Positions 54,657 to 63,654 of a stretch of DNA of 64,000 bases are shown piece by piece (position 1 is the stretch's first letter; each line of letters opens with the position of its first letter). The stretch comes from Gracilariopsis chorda (Eukaryota; Rhodophyta; Florideophyceae; Gracilariales; Gracilariaceae). The notes beneath the pieces are model-generated. The model was not told the origin of the DNA. It did not search any database and worked only from the letters and a program-made list of their open reading frames with translations. The DNA lies in NCBI GenBank assembly GCA_003194525.1, contig NBIV01000115.1, forward strand, positions 124,001-188,000, written 5' to 3'. Both the position numbers and the translations under genes were made by a program.

Positions 54657-54762
54657 CGGGTACAAGCCGATTCGCCTTCACGAGGTGTACCCGTCTTCCC
54701 TCCAGTAACGAGGGAAGCGAAACGGGCAGGCTATTGGGTCTCACGGAGACCAACAACCTTTC
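54657..54762. mobile_element. SINE-like structured element, copy B
   Basis: Partner of copy A at 9580. Stems: CGGGTACA (54657-54664) with TGTACCCG (54686-54693); CTTCCCTC (54695-54702) with GAGGGAAG (54710-54717); GGTCTC (54737-54742) with GAGACC (54746-54751). In the second stem both partners of one pair changed relative to copy A (T-A to C-G). No clean flanking direct repeat. It lies between two candidate exons of the minus-strand gene, hence possibly in an intron. Confidence 0.6.
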
Positions 54763-55400
54763 GGTCATCAAAAAATTGTGAGAACATGGCCAGAAAAGCT
54801 GTTGGTGTAACTAGAGAGAGAGAGAGGTTCTCAATGCAAACCCTACCGTAGTCTCGAAATTAGAGACACGAGCTCGAAGCACACACACACTCTCTTGCGT
54901 CTTTTTACTAACGACCGTATTTGTGGCCGTCGGATTTCCCGCACTTGTCAATGTAGCTGCTGGACAATATGGCCCATCGGAAACTCGGTCAGAAGTACGT
55001 GTGGTTGCTGTCATTAGTCGGCGATGTTCAGTGTATTGTAGTCCGTGAGAAGGCGCATTGCGTCCGCCTTCGTTTTTTCTACAAATCACAACTCCAGAAA
55101 AGGTTCACCTGTATCTAAGATGTCGTTGTTGCCAGCCAATCAACTCGTCCAGGCGAAATGGGTCGAAGTTGAAGCTGTCGTAGCTCATCACTGGAGCTGC
55201 GATGCTAAGTCAATTCTTGCTGGATTAGTACTGCGCTGAGGGATCAGGTGGGAACCGCCAGTGACCCTCCCTTTGGGCACAATGCATTAATCCGCCCGCC
55301 GTGGTGTGCCGACCTTCCTGCTGATGCGAATCAGGAGGAAGCGAAATGGATCCGCAAATGGGTCTGCCTCGAGAACTTGGCCTTCAAGGCAGAGACTAGC

Positions 55401-55458
55401 TTCTTCTTCTTCTTCTTCTTTATGGGCGCACATTGTCTAATTGCGACGCTGTGGTAGA
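55401..55458. repeat. dispersed repeat with TTC tract, copy 1
   Basis: A TTC tract followed by a 38-base unit (55421-55458) beginning TATGGGCGCACATT and ending GTGGTAGA. Partner at 56817-56871. Confidence 0.75.
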
Positions 55459-56114
55459 GCTTATCATAATTCCTTCTCAATCTCTCAACAACTAAGGTTA
55501 ACCGCTAGCTACTCCTCGTGAATGACAAGTTCTCTCTACCCCGTTACACCAGCCTTTAACTCCCGACTTGAGACTAGCTTCCTATAGAGCTGGTACGTCG
55601 AAGTCGGAATTAGGCTTCATCCGGCCAAAACCAACAACAACAACCGAAGCGCAAAATGCAAAGTCACGAGTAGGGTGACACTTCACAGTTTCCAACTCTG
55701 AAACATTGGACTGCCCACAGAGTAGTAGAGACATGGAGGTGATTGACATGGAGGCAATCTCATGCTAGCTAGCGATCGCTAGCACTTCCGATCTGCCAGC
55801 TAATGTTTCAAATCAGAAGTTGTTAAATGCATCCACGTGGGGACTCTCTTCTTGACGGAGTTAATGTTTACCTACAAAGTTCGTAGTACAAACCTCTTTG
55901 AATCTGATGAAGGGTAAGGGTTATCGTTGGTACCAGGGACACGAAAGGCGCAGGGATAGATAGATAACCCGGTTAACCTTTCATTCCTTGTCCGTGGTTA
56001 CTGATCGAGAGATCTGGCCAATCTCAATCATTTGTACGTGTATCGTAGAACGTCTTGTGCCACCGTGCCGGCCTTTTGTAGAATCCTCCGGGCAAGTGGT
56101 TTGCTTTAATCTAC

Positions 56115-56530
56115 GTGTCAGCATTGCTGACTCTCAGCACGCACGCGGGTACGCCCTGCTCTGCTCTCTCACAAGTCCGCCCATAAAAGTTATAGCTTTG
56201 ACCTCCACCGCTTTGATACGCTTGTGACAAACCGCCAGTAGACGCAACGAGATCTTCATAAACGTAGCTATGTATGTGTTTTCTGGAGTAGGAGGTACAA
56301 AGGCAGCATGCCTCTTCATCCCAAGCGTAGAGACATACGGGAAGTGTAAATCCAATCTTCACATCTGAAGCTTCCAAATCAGGAGACCTTGTAGGTCTAT
56401 ATCTCATTTTGCATTCTACAGTAGGGCTTGCGCCGTCAGGACTCAGATGCGGCGATTCAGGAGGGACCGACCACCGCCACTCGCCGAACGCATGTGCTCT
56501 TGAGACAGTGTCTGGCGTTCCCCGCGCGAC
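56115..56530 (-). CDS. possible exon of a Cys-containing secreted protein
   Basis: The most protein-like segment of the unresolved 54-59 kb region: about 139 codons after a pyrimidine-rich TTCTCTCTGTTGAAG acceptor, ending at a GTAGAT donor in phase 2. It includes IGFTLPVCLYAWDEEACCLC, GRTCERAEQGVPACVLR and several further Cys, suggesting a disulphide-bonded ectodomain. No family match made by eye. Confidence 0.4.
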
Positions 56531-56596
56531 CTTCAACAGAGAGAACTAGAGAGCGAACTTTCTTATCATCCTCACAGTTCCGGCGTACCGCCGAGC

Positions 56597-56607
56597 TACC
56601 CTTGGTA
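56597..56607. promoter_or_regulatory. TACCCTTGGTA motif
   Basis: An exact copy in the unresolved region, 67 bases upstream (minus strand) of the 56530 exon candidate. Confidence 0.35.
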
Positions 56608-56816
56608 CCGAATGTACGCGACTTGTGATTTCACATGTATGTGAAGAGTGCTGTAGACAAGCTCATCATCTCCAAGTCTTGTTTTCTTCTTGTAAGGTGA
56701 CAGTATCCTTAGACACTACCCTTCGTTGGAGAACTGCCTGCGTGTCCTTTCGCTCTGGTCGCTTGGTCTCGCCGTGGCGTCATGTCCCTTGGGAAGGGGG
56801 CTACCTGAGTCCTCCT

Positions 56817-56871
56817 TTCTTCTTCTTCTTTTTTATGGGCACACATTACCTGATTACGGCATTGTGGTAGA
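56817..56871. repeat. dispersed repeat with TTC tract, copy 2
   Basis: The 38-base unit at 56834-56871 matches copy 1 at 30 of 38 positions, and all eight differences are transitions. Confidence 0.75.
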
Positions 56872-57642
56872 ATCTAACTCTACAGGGAGCTTTTCTTCGT
56901 CTAGCATGCTAAACTCCTTGATAATCACCACAGGTTGTGAACTGCATGCCGAAGTTAGAGGACCGAACATTGCATGCGACCTTAGCGTGTCATCTGAATA
57001 TTCTGATGGAAGAATAAACGATTAGTCCTGGTACCTTTGCACCTGCAGAGTATGAAACTTCCAGGCACATAGAAGATTTGTTTCGAATCTACGAGCTTGC
57101 GGGTGAGCGATCTTCTAGTGTCACGGTGTCTTCGTCGTAACTCTACTTGCCGCGAGCGATCACGCGCTTGCTCAATCTGCGCTAGTGCGGTGCCGTTGCT
57201 TTTCAAACTCCCTCCCTCTTCACCCACTTTGGGAGCAAAGACGTCCCGCTGGGACTCATCGAACGCGGAAAGCCCACGCTTTCGGCGTAGGGGAACGTTT
57301 GAAAGGAATGCGTGCTCTGCGTCTCCGACTTTGCCAGTGCCTACAACATCATCAGTGACTTTCAGCTCTTAGCAACATCATTTAGCATTGGGTTACGAAA
57401 GCGAAACAGACTAAACTCTGTGATTTGTAGTTGTTCACTTTCGGGCTTTCGATGCCACAAGTAGCTTTCTGCAACTTTAGCGGACGACTATAACGCCTTG
57501 AAATGGTACATGAGGGACATTAGTTTTTCGCATGTGGGTGCTTTTCACAGCAGCTCTCGCTCCTGTTCTGTCGCTCCGTTCTCCTTGCACGCCCAATGTC
57601 ACGGTGGCTTTGTCCCTATCCTCGATTGCAGAACAACCATCT

Positions 57643-57661
57643 GACAAGTCGTTCTTGAACC
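57643..57661. repeat. 19-base direct repeat, copy 1
   Basis: GACAAGTCGTTCTTGAACC; identical copy at 58032-58050. On the minus strand both fall in candidate coding segments and can read FKNDLS. Confidence 0.8.
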
Positions 57662-58031
57662 CTCCTCCATAGGGTAGCGAACCGCACAATGGGCAAACTA
57701 GCAGATGCCATGTCGTGTGACGTAGAAAATATCAAAAGCAGACCCGATGTTGACGTCGAATGAGCGCTTCTTGTTAACGCAGTGGTCCCGACAAGTGTAG
57801 AAGGCCGACCCTTTAACCCTTACTAAGGATAGAATTGAAAGTTTCGCTCAGTGGGCTAGCAGTACGAAGGTACCTTGGCACAGTGAGCGAAGGGCAAAAG
57901 GCTACAAGGGTGGGGTTTAAGGTTAGAAGGCTTGACTGCTAACCCTTAACCGCTAACCTTTAGCCCAAAACTCTTTCTCTCTTAGAGCAGGCTAGAAGTC
58001 ATGCAGTCTTGAGAAGAGAAGTATTCAAACA

Positions 58032-58050
58032 GACAAGTCGTTCTTGAACC
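58032..58050. repeat. 19-base direct repeat, copy 2
   Basis: Identical to 57643-57661, about 390 bases apart. The flanking bases differ, so only this core is shared. Confidence 0.8.
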
Positions 58051-59207
58051 TTCTCTGCGATACAAGGGCGACACATGTTTCATTGGTGATTTGACATTGT
58101 ATATATTGTTCCGAAGACGCATTGGTACGCAAAGAGGACGGCATTTTGAACAGGTACGCGCGTACATACCAGCCCCAAGAAGGGAACGTCTAATTAGTTC
58201 TGGCTAGTTTCCGCACTACATTCAATCGCATTTGGTTCTCTTACTCACAGGATCGGTTTTTTGGGAAGCGGACTCATTCCTGCGGGTGGATTACCCCTCA
58301 CGCATGTGGAAGAAACGGTTCTTCTTCCTTACTGTGGGTCATTGATGTCTAACTACAACATAAGGGTAAAACATATCTGGTTAAAGATAGTTTTCTCTCC
58401 GCAGAAAAAGAAACGGTTGTGAGTTATTGGCCGAGACAGTAATGAACCTTCGTCCATGTTCGAGTACAGAAGACGTACTGTGTTCTGGATTCAGGAAAGC
58501 CATATTGTCAGATGCTCACACCCGATGTGAGTTGAAGCGCTACACCTCTGCAACGGCGTAAGGACGAACTCATGTCGTCTTATGTTTGCACGGATGCAAA
58601 AGGGTTGTAACGGGTACGAAAGAAGAAACTCTGAGGTACTGGTCCCGTCTCTGAGTGCATACTGACATGCATGGAGCTAAACAAACAATTCTCCATTTTG
58701 TTCTAGTACTTGGGCGTCAGAGCTCCTATTGCGAAGCTGTAGGAGAAGTTTTGTATACTGAGAATTGATTCTCTCTTGATAGGACCCACAACTGAACTGT
58801 ATATGGAAGCAGTTAGCTTGGTCCCTTCCACAAAGCGGCTGTCAGACACCATAAGTCTGAACAAGACAAGCTGCCCCCGACCAAATAGGTGTGTGCAAGT
58901 GAGGTCGGGTTTCATTTGGCGTCAACGTGATGGGGCTTCTGTTCGAAAACCATTGTATACCTAGATAAATAACCAAGCAGTTATTGTCGCTAATCCTTCT
59001 CCAGCCTTTATGGCCAGATCGAGACTTGAGGATAAAGCCATAATGGGCTGAGTATTGTCGACAACAAGGTGTGCAACTTTGGTTGATGCTTTCTGAACCC
59101 CTCGCAAGAAATCTGCAGTGCGCTTGCGAGGAGTTGAGAAACGGCTTTGGAGAAGAGCAAAGAAAACGTGGTGTTTGGAACACACTCGAAGTTATGTGAA
59201 CGGACGT

Positions 59208-59708
59208 TTATAGCTGTCCTTCGGTATGCTTTCCATAGTAACCAACAGTTCTCATACCATTAACCAACTGCTTCCCAAACACGATATACCAAGCCATATG
59301 CTTGAAGTAGTTAATCATCAACATCTGAACATCACGTTCCTTGACAACGGTTAAAACAGCGGCGTGCATATGTTGCAACCATCGCTCAGCCGCCCGAGCA
59401 TCGACAGCATAAGGGCCATGTCTACCAATAATAGCAGTATGTCCTTTTCGTTCCTTATATAAAGCGGGGCCTCCAAACTCTTGAGCGAGAAACTCCCGTT
59501 GATTTCTAGCCGCCGCTTCTCGCGTTGTGTTTGCAAATATGGAACGAAACCATTGCTCGTCGCTGTAGACTCGGCGGTAAAACTCTTCAGATAGGGCGCA
59601 AAACGTTTGCCAACCGAGACGGTTGTAGAGATTGGCGGAACGGGCTTCTTCGACGGCGCTGTAGGGGACACCACTTGCTTCTGTGGCTTGAGCGCGGAGC
59701 TGTTGCAT
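59208..59708 (-). CDS. truncated haemoglobin, group 2 (trHbO)
   Basis: 166 residues with the 2-over-2 globin fold: helix B SEEFYRRVY with Tyr44 at the distal B10 position, NQREFLAQEFGGPALYKERKG leading to helix E, proximal His97 in GRHGPYAV (F8), and Trp110 in RWLQHM (G8), the mark of group 2 with the conserved RHxPF/Y pattern. The protein binds oxygen or NO at haem; plant and algal members are linked to NO or redox handling. No leader before the globin beyond about 25 residues, so location is open. A C-terminal extension of about 25 residues is present. The start is the ATG at 59708; the frame opens at 59720 with a TTG. Confidence 0.92.
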   Translation of the reverse strand: MQQLRAQATEASGVPYSAVEEARSANLYNRLGWQTFCALSEEFYRRVYSDEQWFRSIFANTTREAAARNQREFLAQEFGGPALYKERKGHTAIIGRHGPYAVDARAAERWLQHMHAAVLTVVKERDVQMLMINYFKHMAWYIVFGKQLVNGMRTVGYYGKHTEGQL

Positions 59709-59830
59709 GTGTGCTGTCAAAGATGGTCAACCTGGAGCAATTGGCAAGGGTAGTACAAAGTTGTTGAAGAGGGGAGAAAGTATTGTTTACGGGATGAAAC
59801 TACTTATGGCGCGGATTGTGCATCATGATG

Positions 59831-59841
59831 TACCGTTGGTA
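59831..59841. promoter_or_regulatory. TACCGTTGGTA motif
   Basis: An exact copy 123 bases upstream of the haemoglobin ATG, followed at once by GTACCAAATTGGT, which extends the palindromic feel. Confidence 0.5.
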
Positions 59842-59992
59842 GTACCAAATTGGTGCGCGGTACAATGGGATGGGAAGAACAAGTATTGCGCGACACGGAG
59901 TATCACACAAAACGGAAGTGTTTGTGGTGTACAGAATTGAATGCGGAAATGCGAAAGCAAGGCCGGTCTTGGACCAGGCGTTTTACTGTAGA

Positions 59993-60014
59993 GTCTACAC
60001 TCTACAGTGTAGAC
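59993..60014. terminator. 9-bp stem-loop at a 3' gene end
   Basis: GTCTACACT (59993-60001), loop CTAC, AGTGTAGAC (60006-60014), perfectly paired and overlapping the stop of the 60002-60370 frame. It may mark an RNA 3' end; no functional proof. Confidence 0.35.
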
Positions 60015-60370
60015 GTACTGTAGATATCGTCCTGACGCATGTACATGTAGTGAAGCGGGTTCAGTGAGAAAAGAGGGAAAGGCGTTGCTTGAGTGAGTGA
60101 ACAGCCGTTGTGCGAGACATATCCAAAGACTTGTTTGTAGAAGACAAAGGGTGCCATCGAGAGCAGTGCACCGAGCCCAAATCCAGCCACAAGACGGGCA
60201 TGGCGTAACTGACGAGGATACAGAAGGATGGCATCTACAACCAGTACATGAGAGTGGAATCGCTTGTCGTCTGGCTCCAAGAAAAAATCAGATGGTGTAG
60301 CAACGTGGAGTGCGTACAGCGCTACAAGGGAAGCGCATGTGAAAACGACACTGAAGAAGAATGCAACCAT
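60002..60370 (-). CDS. second half of plastid membrane protein, or separate gene
   Basis: A 122-codon ATG frame overlapping the previous one by 49 bases in another frame. It starts with a membrane span (AFFFSVVFTCASLVALYAL), has a second span near 75-95 (AGFGLGALLSMAPFVFY) and no leader of its own. The continuity of hydrophobic segments suggests it continues the protein encoded at 60322-60795. A small insertion/deletion, frameshifting or an unusual splice could join them; no standard intron fits in the overlap. Confidence 0.45.
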   Translation of the reverse strand: MVAFFFSVVFTCASLVALYALHVATPSDFFLEPDDKRFHSHVLVVDAILLYPRQLRHARLVAGFGLGALLSMAPFVFYKQVFGYVSHNGCSLTQATPFPLFSLNPLHYMYMRQDDIYSTSTL

Positions 60371-60795
60371 TGGACAGCCAAAGCGACAACATAAAGCGGC
60401 AAGGCAGCCGAAATAGTGAAGAATATCCAGGCCCGAGCAGTAGGTTCTCCAGTATGTCTATCCACCAAAGCAACGCCAGTGAGCATGGATAGAGATAGAA
60501 ACTGTTCACAAATCTGGGTCCACTGTTTCTCCTTCTTTCCGAGAAGTTGCATGCGTTCTCTTAGCATGGCCATGTCGGCGTCTACCTCACCGCTGTCACG
60601 ACTGGAGATGAACTCACTTTCAATTGCCAGACGATCGCGTTCGTTGCGCCAGGAGAGGTCTTGCGGATGTATTGTCATCTGCGCCGTTCTCGGCCTGACG
60701 CGCCGCGAGACGAAGCGCGCTGTGCGGGGAGTGAGGGCTGTGGAGAGCGGGGCGGACGGCGCAAAGGCCGGAACGGCAGGGCTTTGGAAATTCAT
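60322..60795 (-). CDS. probable plastid-targeted membrane protein, N-terminal part
   Basis: 157 residues. The N-terminus (about 1-40) is rich in Ala, Pro, Thr and Arg without acidic residues, as in plastid transit peptides. A helical soluble part follows (MAMLRERMQLLGKKEKQWTQ), then one membrane span (AWIFFTISAALPLYVVALAV). After the span the frame ends within 15 codons. Family not recognised. See the overlapping frame at 60002-60370. Confidence 0.55.
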   Translation of the reverse strand: MNFQSPAVPAFAPSAPLSTALTPRTARFVSRRVRPRTAQMTIHPQDLSWRNERDRLAIESEFISSRDSGEVDADMAMLRERMQLLGKKEKQWTQICEQFLSLSMLTGVALVDRHTGEPTARAWIFFTISAALPLYVVALAVQWLHSSSVSFSHALPL

Positions 60796-61416
60796 GTCCA
60801 GGGCGGAGGAGCGGCGGTTACGCGGTCGAGGGTGGCGAAGGGGAAGCGAAGAGGAGGCGAAGGGGAAGCGAGGGGGAAGCGAAGGGGAAGCGAAGGGGGA
60901 GCGAAGGAAGGAAGGAGAAGCGAAGGAAGGAAGGAGAAGCGAAGAACACGGAAGTGGGACGCTGAGGTGAGTAGGAGAGCCGAGCTAAAGCCGGCAAGAT
61001 GCGGCTGAGCGAAATCACGGAGTCAACCAGTGCAATGCGTTGGAAGGGCGTTGCACACGCTGTGATTGGCCGCGCTCAGATTTTGCAGCAGTCGGCACGC
61101 GGAACGTCTTCACTGGCCAATCAGCACCGCCCGTGTCGAAATTCAATCTGAAAAATCTGCAAAACTCCTTGCATCAGCAGCGATCCGCTTTTCGGACACA
61201 AAATGCATCACGAAATCAGATCAGGTCCAGATCGGCGCGCGCGCGCACAGCGCGCAGGCGATCGAGCTCGCATCGCCGGCGTGCCAGGAAGCGCGCGACT
61301 GCGTTTCAACACGCATCCCGCCAGCTAACCCACCCCCCCCCAAAGTGCAACTTTTGCATTCGTCCGATGCATGGCGTCGTCGTCGTTGTCGTCCGCGCCT
61401 CACGTCGGATCATGGG
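60796..61416. other. divergent promoter region with GAAGGGGAAGC repeats
   Basis: Contains a purine-rich tandem array at about 60835-60950 (units like AAGGGGAAGCGA and GAAGGAAGGA). The open plus frame from 61066 has no ATG until 61417. Confidence 0.55.
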
Positions 61417-62535
61417 ATGTCGCCCATTCTACGAGTCGCGCTCGCCCTCTTCGTGCTCTGGGTCCTCGTGGCAACCAATCCCTCCGCCTCTTCAAACACC
61501 TCGTTTTCCACCTTCATAACCGCCGTAACTTCCTCAACAACCCGTCCCCTTCGCCAGTGTCACCCCGGTGACTACCCTCTCTGCGTCGAATCCCGCCGCG
61601 CATACCCAGGGCTCAGTCTCATCCTCGAAGCTCTCTTCGCTCCACACCGTGTTGACGACGCCCGATTACGAAATCTCCACTTTGAAAGCACTGACTATAC
61701 TATTTTCACCGTTGTCAGATCGATACCTATGCCCACGTCGGACAACCCTGGAGTCGCGTTTATCGGAATTCTCACTATGTGGCTGCCCGTTCCGCACCCT
61801 GCACGACTCACTGGCTCTGTCGAACTTCCGCATCTTATCCGAGTCTTGCGATCTCGTGTGCGGAGTGTCCGACGAGCTGCATTCGCTAATCAGGCAGGTC
61901 GTTCATTCGAGGCTTTTCGAGAAACATCGCTTCCGGATCGACCTTGGGAATGGCTCATCGCCTGTTTCTCAATCGTCGGTGCCCTCTGGTTTATGATTCC
62001 CGCTCGTGCACGAAATCACTTCACCCTCACCTGGCAGAACGTCCGACAGAATGGTCATTGGTGGTGTATGGTCTTCTTCCATCTCTCTCATGGTGGATCT
62101 CTGCTCCGACTCTTCAGAACCATTGTCTCAGTTAACTACCTAGCCCCGCTTCTCGTCTCCGACGGTAGGATCTCTCTTTCCGGTTTGTACGGAGTTCTTC
62201 TCACTTCATCAGCCACCTCTACAGCTTTAGCAATGCTCGTGCTTGCCCGTCGTTACGTTTTTGGTACTCTCCAGTCCAGGTCCAGTACCCCGCTCGAGAT
62301 CAATGGCGGAGGCGCTTGTGTGTATGCGCTTTTGGTTGTGGCGTGTCTGTCGCCGTCGTGTAATGAACCTCTTCCTGGCGGCGCTCGCCCTTTTGAGTTG
62401 CTTATGCTTAACGTTTTGTTTGACTCTTTCTTTCTGGCTGGACAAAAGAGAATTGCTGACTACACAGCTCATACGGGTGCTGCCCTGGGTGCGTGGTTAT
62501 TTTGCTCTATCAACATGTCTGTAGCCTCCAAGTGA
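61417..62535 (+). CDS. rhomboid-like protein lacking the catalytic serine
   Basis: 372 residues. An N-terminal signal anchor (VALALFVLWVLVATNPSAS) is followed by about 170 lumenal or soluble residues, then a rhomboid-type core: WLIACFSIVGALWFMI, the WQNVRQNGHWWCMVFFHLSHGG loop and helix 2 equivalent, helices to NGGGACVYALLVVAC, and AHTGAALGAWLF. In active rhomboids the fourth helix carries GxSG and the sixth an AHxGG His. Here the His is kept but the Ser position reads Gly (GGGA), so it is probably a pseudoprotease in the manner of iRhoms or UBAC2-type proteins. The start is the ATG at 61417. Family assignment is moderately sure. Confidence 0.7.
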   Translation: MSPILRVALALFVLWVLVATNPSASSNTSFSTFITAVTSSTTRPLRQCHPGDYPLCVESRRAYPGLSLILEALFAPHRVDDARLRNLHFESTDYTIFTVVRSIPMPTSDNPGVAFIGILTMWLPVPHPARLTGSVELPHLIRVLRSRVRSVRRAAFANQAGRSFEAFRETSLPDRPWEWLIACFSIVGALWFMIPARARNHFTLTWQNVRQNGHWWCMVFFHLSHGGSLLRLFRTIVSVNYLAPLLVSDGRISLSGLYGVLLTSSATSTALAMLVLARRYVFGTLQSRSSTPLEINGGGACVYALLVVACLSPSCNEPLPGGARPFELLMLNVLFDSFFLAGQKRIADYTAHTGAALGAWLFCSINMSVASK

Positions 62536-62733
62536 AGCTCTGGGCCGCACCGCGTGCTTGGCTCAGGCAAGGCGTAGCATGAGTCTCAGCTTTTCTCACA
62601 AGCTGTCTAGTTATCGGTGATCGCAACGTATGCGGCAGTGTTGCACTATGCGAATCTCTTTAACTTTACCGTTACTGTTTTTGTTTCCACTCCAAAGGTC
62701 GGCTTACTCTGAGCCATGGACCAAGTTACTACG

Positions 62734-63654
62734 CTAGTCGTCGTGGCTTTCGTATCGAATGCCGCCTATTGCATTCAATCCCATATTCACTGCCAGTGCA
62801 AAGAGGCCTCCAATGATTCCGTGCACTAGACCTATCACAACTGGAATTAGAAACACTGTTGTGATGTGCAGGTCCGGACTAAAGCTCATTCTTGCTCCAG
62901 CCATGGGACCATGTCTGCGTATCGCCACGATAGGATTTTCCTGGTTCATAAAGTTGAACACCCATTCGTACAAAAGTCGCGTCATTCCATCCTTTCGCAG
63001 CAACGGGCTTGCGAAAAATTGCACTGTAGTGGAAAGCAGAGTGTTGCTCGTCAATCGCGCGATTGTTGCCGCAATTGCCAGAGTTATCACGAACCACAAC
63101 CACAAAGATGCAATAAAGGCGCTTGCTACTCCGCAGAACATTGCTACGGACGTGATGCTAATGCGGTGCAATACGTATGTTCGTCTTCGCATCGCTTGTT
63201 GTATGTAGGCCGCATATTGCATTGGCTTAAAAACTGTCTCGGATATGTGCGTAGCGTATTGGCGTGCGACGGCGGCTGATAAGGGAAACGCGTTTGTTAG
63301 CTCTGTGAAATGCGATGAGATTTCCGGTCCCTCATGACCTCGGATTAGCATGTCGTAGAGTACGGTGGCTATACGAGCTTGAATTTGAATCGAGTGCGGG
63401 TTTGTTAGGTCTTCTTGGTTTTGATCAGCTTGAGGTTGAGTAGGAGGTTGGGGTTGGGGTTGTGGTTGGGGTGTCGGGGATGTATCGGGGCTTGTAGAAC
63501 GGAGCATGTTCGCATGGGAATTTGAAGAACCTGGCACAGTTCTGAAACTCTCTTGGTTATGTCTTGTTGTTTGAGAATCTTCATCTTCCGGAATACGTGA
63601 TTCGTTATCGTCGGCTTGGCGGCGTAACTCTGTCCCAGCAGCTTGGTCGTCCAT
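62734..63654 (-). CDS. hypothetical two-span membrane protein
   Basis: 306 residues from an ATG. Residues 1-85 are polar, with Asp/Glu/Ser and a Pro-Gln run (PQPQPQPQPPTQPQ). Two hydrophobic regions follow, near 165-205 (MFCGVASAFIASLWLWFVIT and the next turn) and near 265-295 (VFLIPVVIGLVHGIIGGLFALA); the first is long enough for two short helices. No signal peptide and no known family. The C-terminus is short and polar. It converges on the rhomboid-like gene with about 200 bases between stops. Confidence 0.65.
   Translation of the reverse strand: MDDQAAGTELRRQADDNESRIPEDEDSQTTRHNQESFRTVPGSSNSHANMLRSTSPDTSPTPQPQPQPQPPTQPQADQNQEDLTNPHSIQIQARIATVLYDMLIRGHEGPEISSHFTELTNAFPLSAAVARQYATHISETVFKPMQYAAYIQQAMRRRTYVLHRISITSVAMFCGVASAFIASLWLWFVITLAIAATIARLTSNTLLSTTVQFFASPLLRKDGMTRLLYEWVFNFMNQENPIVAIRRHGPMAGARMSFSPDLHITTVFLIPVVIGLVHGIIGGLFALAVNMGLNAIGGIRYESHDD

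Larger units (their letters stand above)
54313..59185 (-). other. probable multi-exon gene region (membrane/secreted protein), unresolved
   Basis: Several minus-strand open stretches read as protein and are bounded by possible splice sites. Going 5' to 3': about 59185-58966 (ADFLRGVQKASTKVAHL); 58915-58703 (LVLFRLMVSDSRFVEGTKL); around 58160-58040 (TFPSWGWYVRAYLF); 57720-57480 (VCPLCGSLPYGGGFKNDLSD); 57370-56985 (ELKVTDDVVGTGKVGDAEHA); 56530-56115 (VECKMRYRPTRSPDLEASD); 55089-54847 (SVCVLRARVSNFETT); 54562-54313, which ends with a membrane span (VVQVAGAFTTVLVLTCIIYF) and the tail KMLREAG. Two segments share a CVLRxxVSN motif near their 3' ends and similar GTAG donors. Cys content and the C-terminal span suggest a type I membrane protein. 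Exon joins are not proven and it may be more than one gene. Confidence 0.35.

Noticed and set aside
55401-55458. tRNA relic suggested by TGTGGTAGAGC in the dispersed repeat
   Set aside because: The stretch lacks the spacing of a D-arm and no B box follows; kept only as a repeat.
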